Positions 46,497-47,915 of a DNA stretch of 47,915 nt are shown here, piece after piece. Source of the stretch: Erysipelotrichaceae bacterium. Its GTDB lineage: Bacteria; Bacillota_I; Bacilli_A; Erysipelotrichales; Coprobacillaceae. The stretch spans positions 1-47,915 of the forward strand of contig JAJQEL010000030.1 of NCBI GenBank assembly GCA_021201655.1, in the 5' to 3' direction. The first letter of the stretch is position 1, and every line of letters begins with the position of its first letter. The position numbers and the translations under genes were made by a program. Below the pieces are notes generated by a model. That model saw only the letters and a program-made list of their open reading frames with translations, was not told the DNA's origin and did no database searches.

Positions 46497-46612
46497 TTGA
46501 AAGGAGACATAAAGTTTGTTATAATCTCTGTGAAAGAGTATTATAAAAATATGTCTCTTTTCGTGGTTGACTATCTAAGAAGTTTGGCGATGGACTAGAT
46601 AGTCTTTTCGTT
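46497..46612 (+). ncRNA. Candidate counter-transcribed RNA with own promoter and terminator
   Basis: TTGAAA (46497-46502), a 17-nt spacer and TATAAT (46520-46525) form a good plus-strand promoter. About 40 nt later a 9-bp stem, GACTATCTA (46569-46577) with TAGATAGTC (46596-46604), is followed by TTTTCGTTTTT. The RNA of about 80 nt would be antisense to the minus-strand transcript between the small HTH gene and the RepA-like gene. A second long imperfect hairpin (46499-46561) overlaps the promoter. No ORF. Confidence 0.55.
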
Positions 46613-46804
46613 TTTGTTGATAGAAAAATCAAAATATTTTTCTACCAGTTCTACAGGTAACGTTCCTGCTTTTGGTAATCGTTTCTTATCAATATTGTAG
46701 GTTTCGATAATACTCTTAGCATGTTTTTGGGCAACTAATTGATAACTACATCCAAGAGCATCAGCCAATTCTTGATAAGTAATGAATTTTGATTTTAGAT
46801 TCAT
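46595..46804 (-). CDS. Small helix-turn-helix DNA-binding protein
   Basis: A 69-aa protein with a helix-turn-helix at the N terminus (YQELADALGCSYQLVAQKHA) and a basic middle. It precedes the RepA-like gene on the same strand and is divergent from the HTH gene at 46932. It is probably a regulator or a replication-associated DNA-binding protein of the mobile element. AAGGAGGTGAG before 46804 is a strong ribosome site. Its 3' end overlaps the terminator arm of the candidate antisense RNA. Confidence 0.7.
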   Translation of the reverse strand: MNLKSKFITYQELADALGCSYQLVAQKHAKSIIETYNIDKKRLPKAGTLPVELVEKYFDFSINKNEKTI

Positions 46805-46826
46805 TTTATCTCACCTCCTTGTCACT

Positions 46827-46910
46827 ATTATATCACGATATATGATTTATGCAACATATTTTTATAAATAAATATATTATATATGATTTTTGCATAAAAT
46901 ATTATATAAT
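46827..46910. promoter_or_regulatory. Divergent promoters with paired operator-like repeats
   Basis: ATATATGATTT(A/T)TGCA occurs at 46838-46853 and 46879-46894 in direct orientation. A minus-strand TATAAT (46827-46832) serves the small HTH gene and a plus-strand TATAAT (46905-46910) the other. The repeats overlap both likely -35 regions, as in phage-type switch regions. Confidence 0.6.
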
Positions 46911-46931
46911 ATAAATAACGGAGGAATGAAT

Positions 46932-47579
46932 ATGTCAGTAGCAAGTTATATAACTGCATTACAAGAAGAAAGACAACTATCTTATATGCAATTAGCTAAA
47001 GAAATTGGAATTACATATCAAAATATGATGGATTTAAAAAATGGTAGAATAGCATTCTTTTCAGATAAAGTTCTAACGAAGTTATCACTTTATGAAAATA
47101 AGGATAAAGCTGATATTATTTATCAATCTATTGATAAAGATATATATGATGAATCATCACAATGTTCATTAAAATATTTATGTCAATATATGGCGGATGG
47201 CTATTCAGTTACTTTCAGACCTAATTTTCCAGATCCATTTAAGATAGGTGTCATGTATTTTGATGGTTTAATATCAAAGAAGAGAACAGTTAATAACTAT
47301 ACAGCTGTTGATTCATGGGAAACATTAAAAATAGAACATATGAAGCAATATAAGAATATAGAATATTCTAGAGATGCTTATGTAGATCTGTTTATCAATG
47401 AAGATATGTATATTAATAGTGTTATGAATTATGCTATTAGTAGAATAGATTTACTACATGATGAAAATATTAGATCATATACTATTATTGTAGGGAATAA
47501 TGTTAAATATGATTTACCATATATTGAAAATTTAATTCCTAGTAGGACCAAATTAAAGATAAATATTGTTGAAGAGTAA
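46932..47579 (+). CDS. Cro/CI-type HTH protein with unknown C-terminal domain
   Basis: A 215-aa protein. The N-terminal 60 residues contain an XRE-like helix-turn-helix (YMQLAKEIGITYQNMMDLKN). The C-terminal 140 residues form an alpha/beta domain (YSVTFRPNFPDPFKIGVMYF, SYTIIVGNNVKYDLPYIENL) that I do not recognise. GGAGG at 46920-46924 favours the ATG at 46932 over 46926 and the longer frame. It probably represses the divergent mobile-element genes through the paired repeats. The C-terminal domain might sense a signal or damage. Confidence 0.7.
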   Translation: MSVASYITALQEERQLSYMQLAKEIGITYQNMMDLKNGRIAFFSDKVLTKLSLYENKDKADIIYQSIDKDIYDESSQCSLKYLCQYMADGYSVTFRPNFPDPFKIGVMYFDGLISKKRTVNNYTAVDSWETLKIEHMKQYKNIEYSRDAYVDLFINEDMYINSVMNYAISRIDLLHDENIRSYTIIVGNNVKYDLPYIENLIPSRTKLKINIVEE

Positions 47580-47640
47580 GTAGTGAACAACATAGAATTA
47601 TGGGGATTTTATGCTCTATAATTCGTAAATTTTATAATTT

Positions 47641-47760
47641 GTGAACGACCGTGAACGAAAATATTTATATTGGATTTCAAAAAAAACATTGATATTAAGG
47701 CAATAATTTTATTTCTTGTGTATTGAAATCTTTAAAATGTGAACGACCGTGAACGAAAAA
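47641..47760. repeat. Two copies of a GTGAACGACCGTGAACGA repeat
   Basis: The 21-nt unit at 47641-47661 recurs at 47739-47759. Each copy itself contains GTGAACGA twice, so four GTGAACGA units lie in 120 bp. They may be iterons or recombination sites of the mobile element. No gene is supported between 47580 and the window end. Confidence 0.6.
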
Positions 47761-47864
47761 TATCCTTGTATTAGAGAAATATTAGCATATAACTAACAAA
47801 CAATAAAGATTAATTTTGGTGATGTATTTATATAAACATAAAAGAGCAAATGATTTATTATCAA

Positions 47865-47915
47865 TGAAGTGATTTTGTCAAGTAGACAATTTAAATAATT
47901 AAAATGATTTGCTAT
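47865..47915. repeat. Right copy of 51-bp terminal inverted repeat
   Basis: Exact reverse complement of 2-52. It starts TGAAGTGATTTTGTCAAGT, and an insertion sequence would lie to the right. The sequence before it (47761-47864) is AT-rich without a gene. Confidence 0.7.

Overview
The window is AT-rich chromosomal DNA from a Gram-positive member of the Bacillota. The low GC, T-box leaders in front of aminoacyl-tRNA synthetase genes, an ECF-type vitamin transporter, BspA-type leucine-rich repeats and PadR/HAAS pairs fit Erysipelotrichia-like gut Firmicutes. That placement is an inference; there is no rRNA or other direct marker gene. No rRNA, tRNA or CRISPR array was found.

Layout. (1) 1-6356: a cobalamin riboswitch followed by a compact operon: DUF4430-type lipoprotein, EcfT, a double-ATPase EcfA, an S-component and a large DUF4430/beta-propeller surface protein. 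Together they look like a B12 capture and uptake system. (2) 6422-8445: a BspA-like leucine-rich-repeat gene bracketed by two identical 27-nt terminators, then an IS200-type element with only tnpA. (3) 8712-26605: a co-directional 12-gene operon of about 18 kb. It holds two paralogous zinc-ribbon GTPases, a tubulin/FtsZ-like GTPase of 1220 aa, two membrane-anchored von Willebrand A (vWA) proteins, a GAP1-like protein, a lipoprotein, small and polytopic membrane proteins, and three proteins I do not recognise. I read it as a Gram-positive form of the FtsZ-like/vWA/GTPase systems predicted to act in membrane remodelling, and it is the most interesting part of the window. (4) 26640-34876: housekeeping genes: T-box-metG, an AraC regulator with a HAAS-type membrane protein (minus strand), yggS, a zinc-ribbon membrane protein, a tandem pair of small paralogues (the first frameshifted), and T-box-lysS.

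(5) 34880-42770: an accessory locus. A repeat-rich stretch behind lysS and a 44-bp palindrome lead into PadR, a HAAS protein, a secreted protein, and three tandem ABC ATPase-permease fusion units. One unit is intact, one is decayed and one is frameshifted; a frameshifted secreted-protein gene lies among them. (6) 42776-47580: a small integrative mobilizable element: tyrosine integrase, excisionase-like protein, MobV-type relaxase (frameshifted) with a candidate oriT, a RepA-like ATPase (frameshifted), a candidate counter-transcribed RNA, and two divergent helix-turn-helix (HTH) proteins with shared operator-like repeats.

The two window ends carry the same 51-bp sequence in inverted orientation, with TG...CA polarity, so the contig probably stops inside copies of one insertion sequence. 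All frameshifts I could find lie right of 32.4 kb. The left two thirds is intact, so I favour real gene decay in the accessory part over random sequence error, although most of the indels sit in homopolymers.
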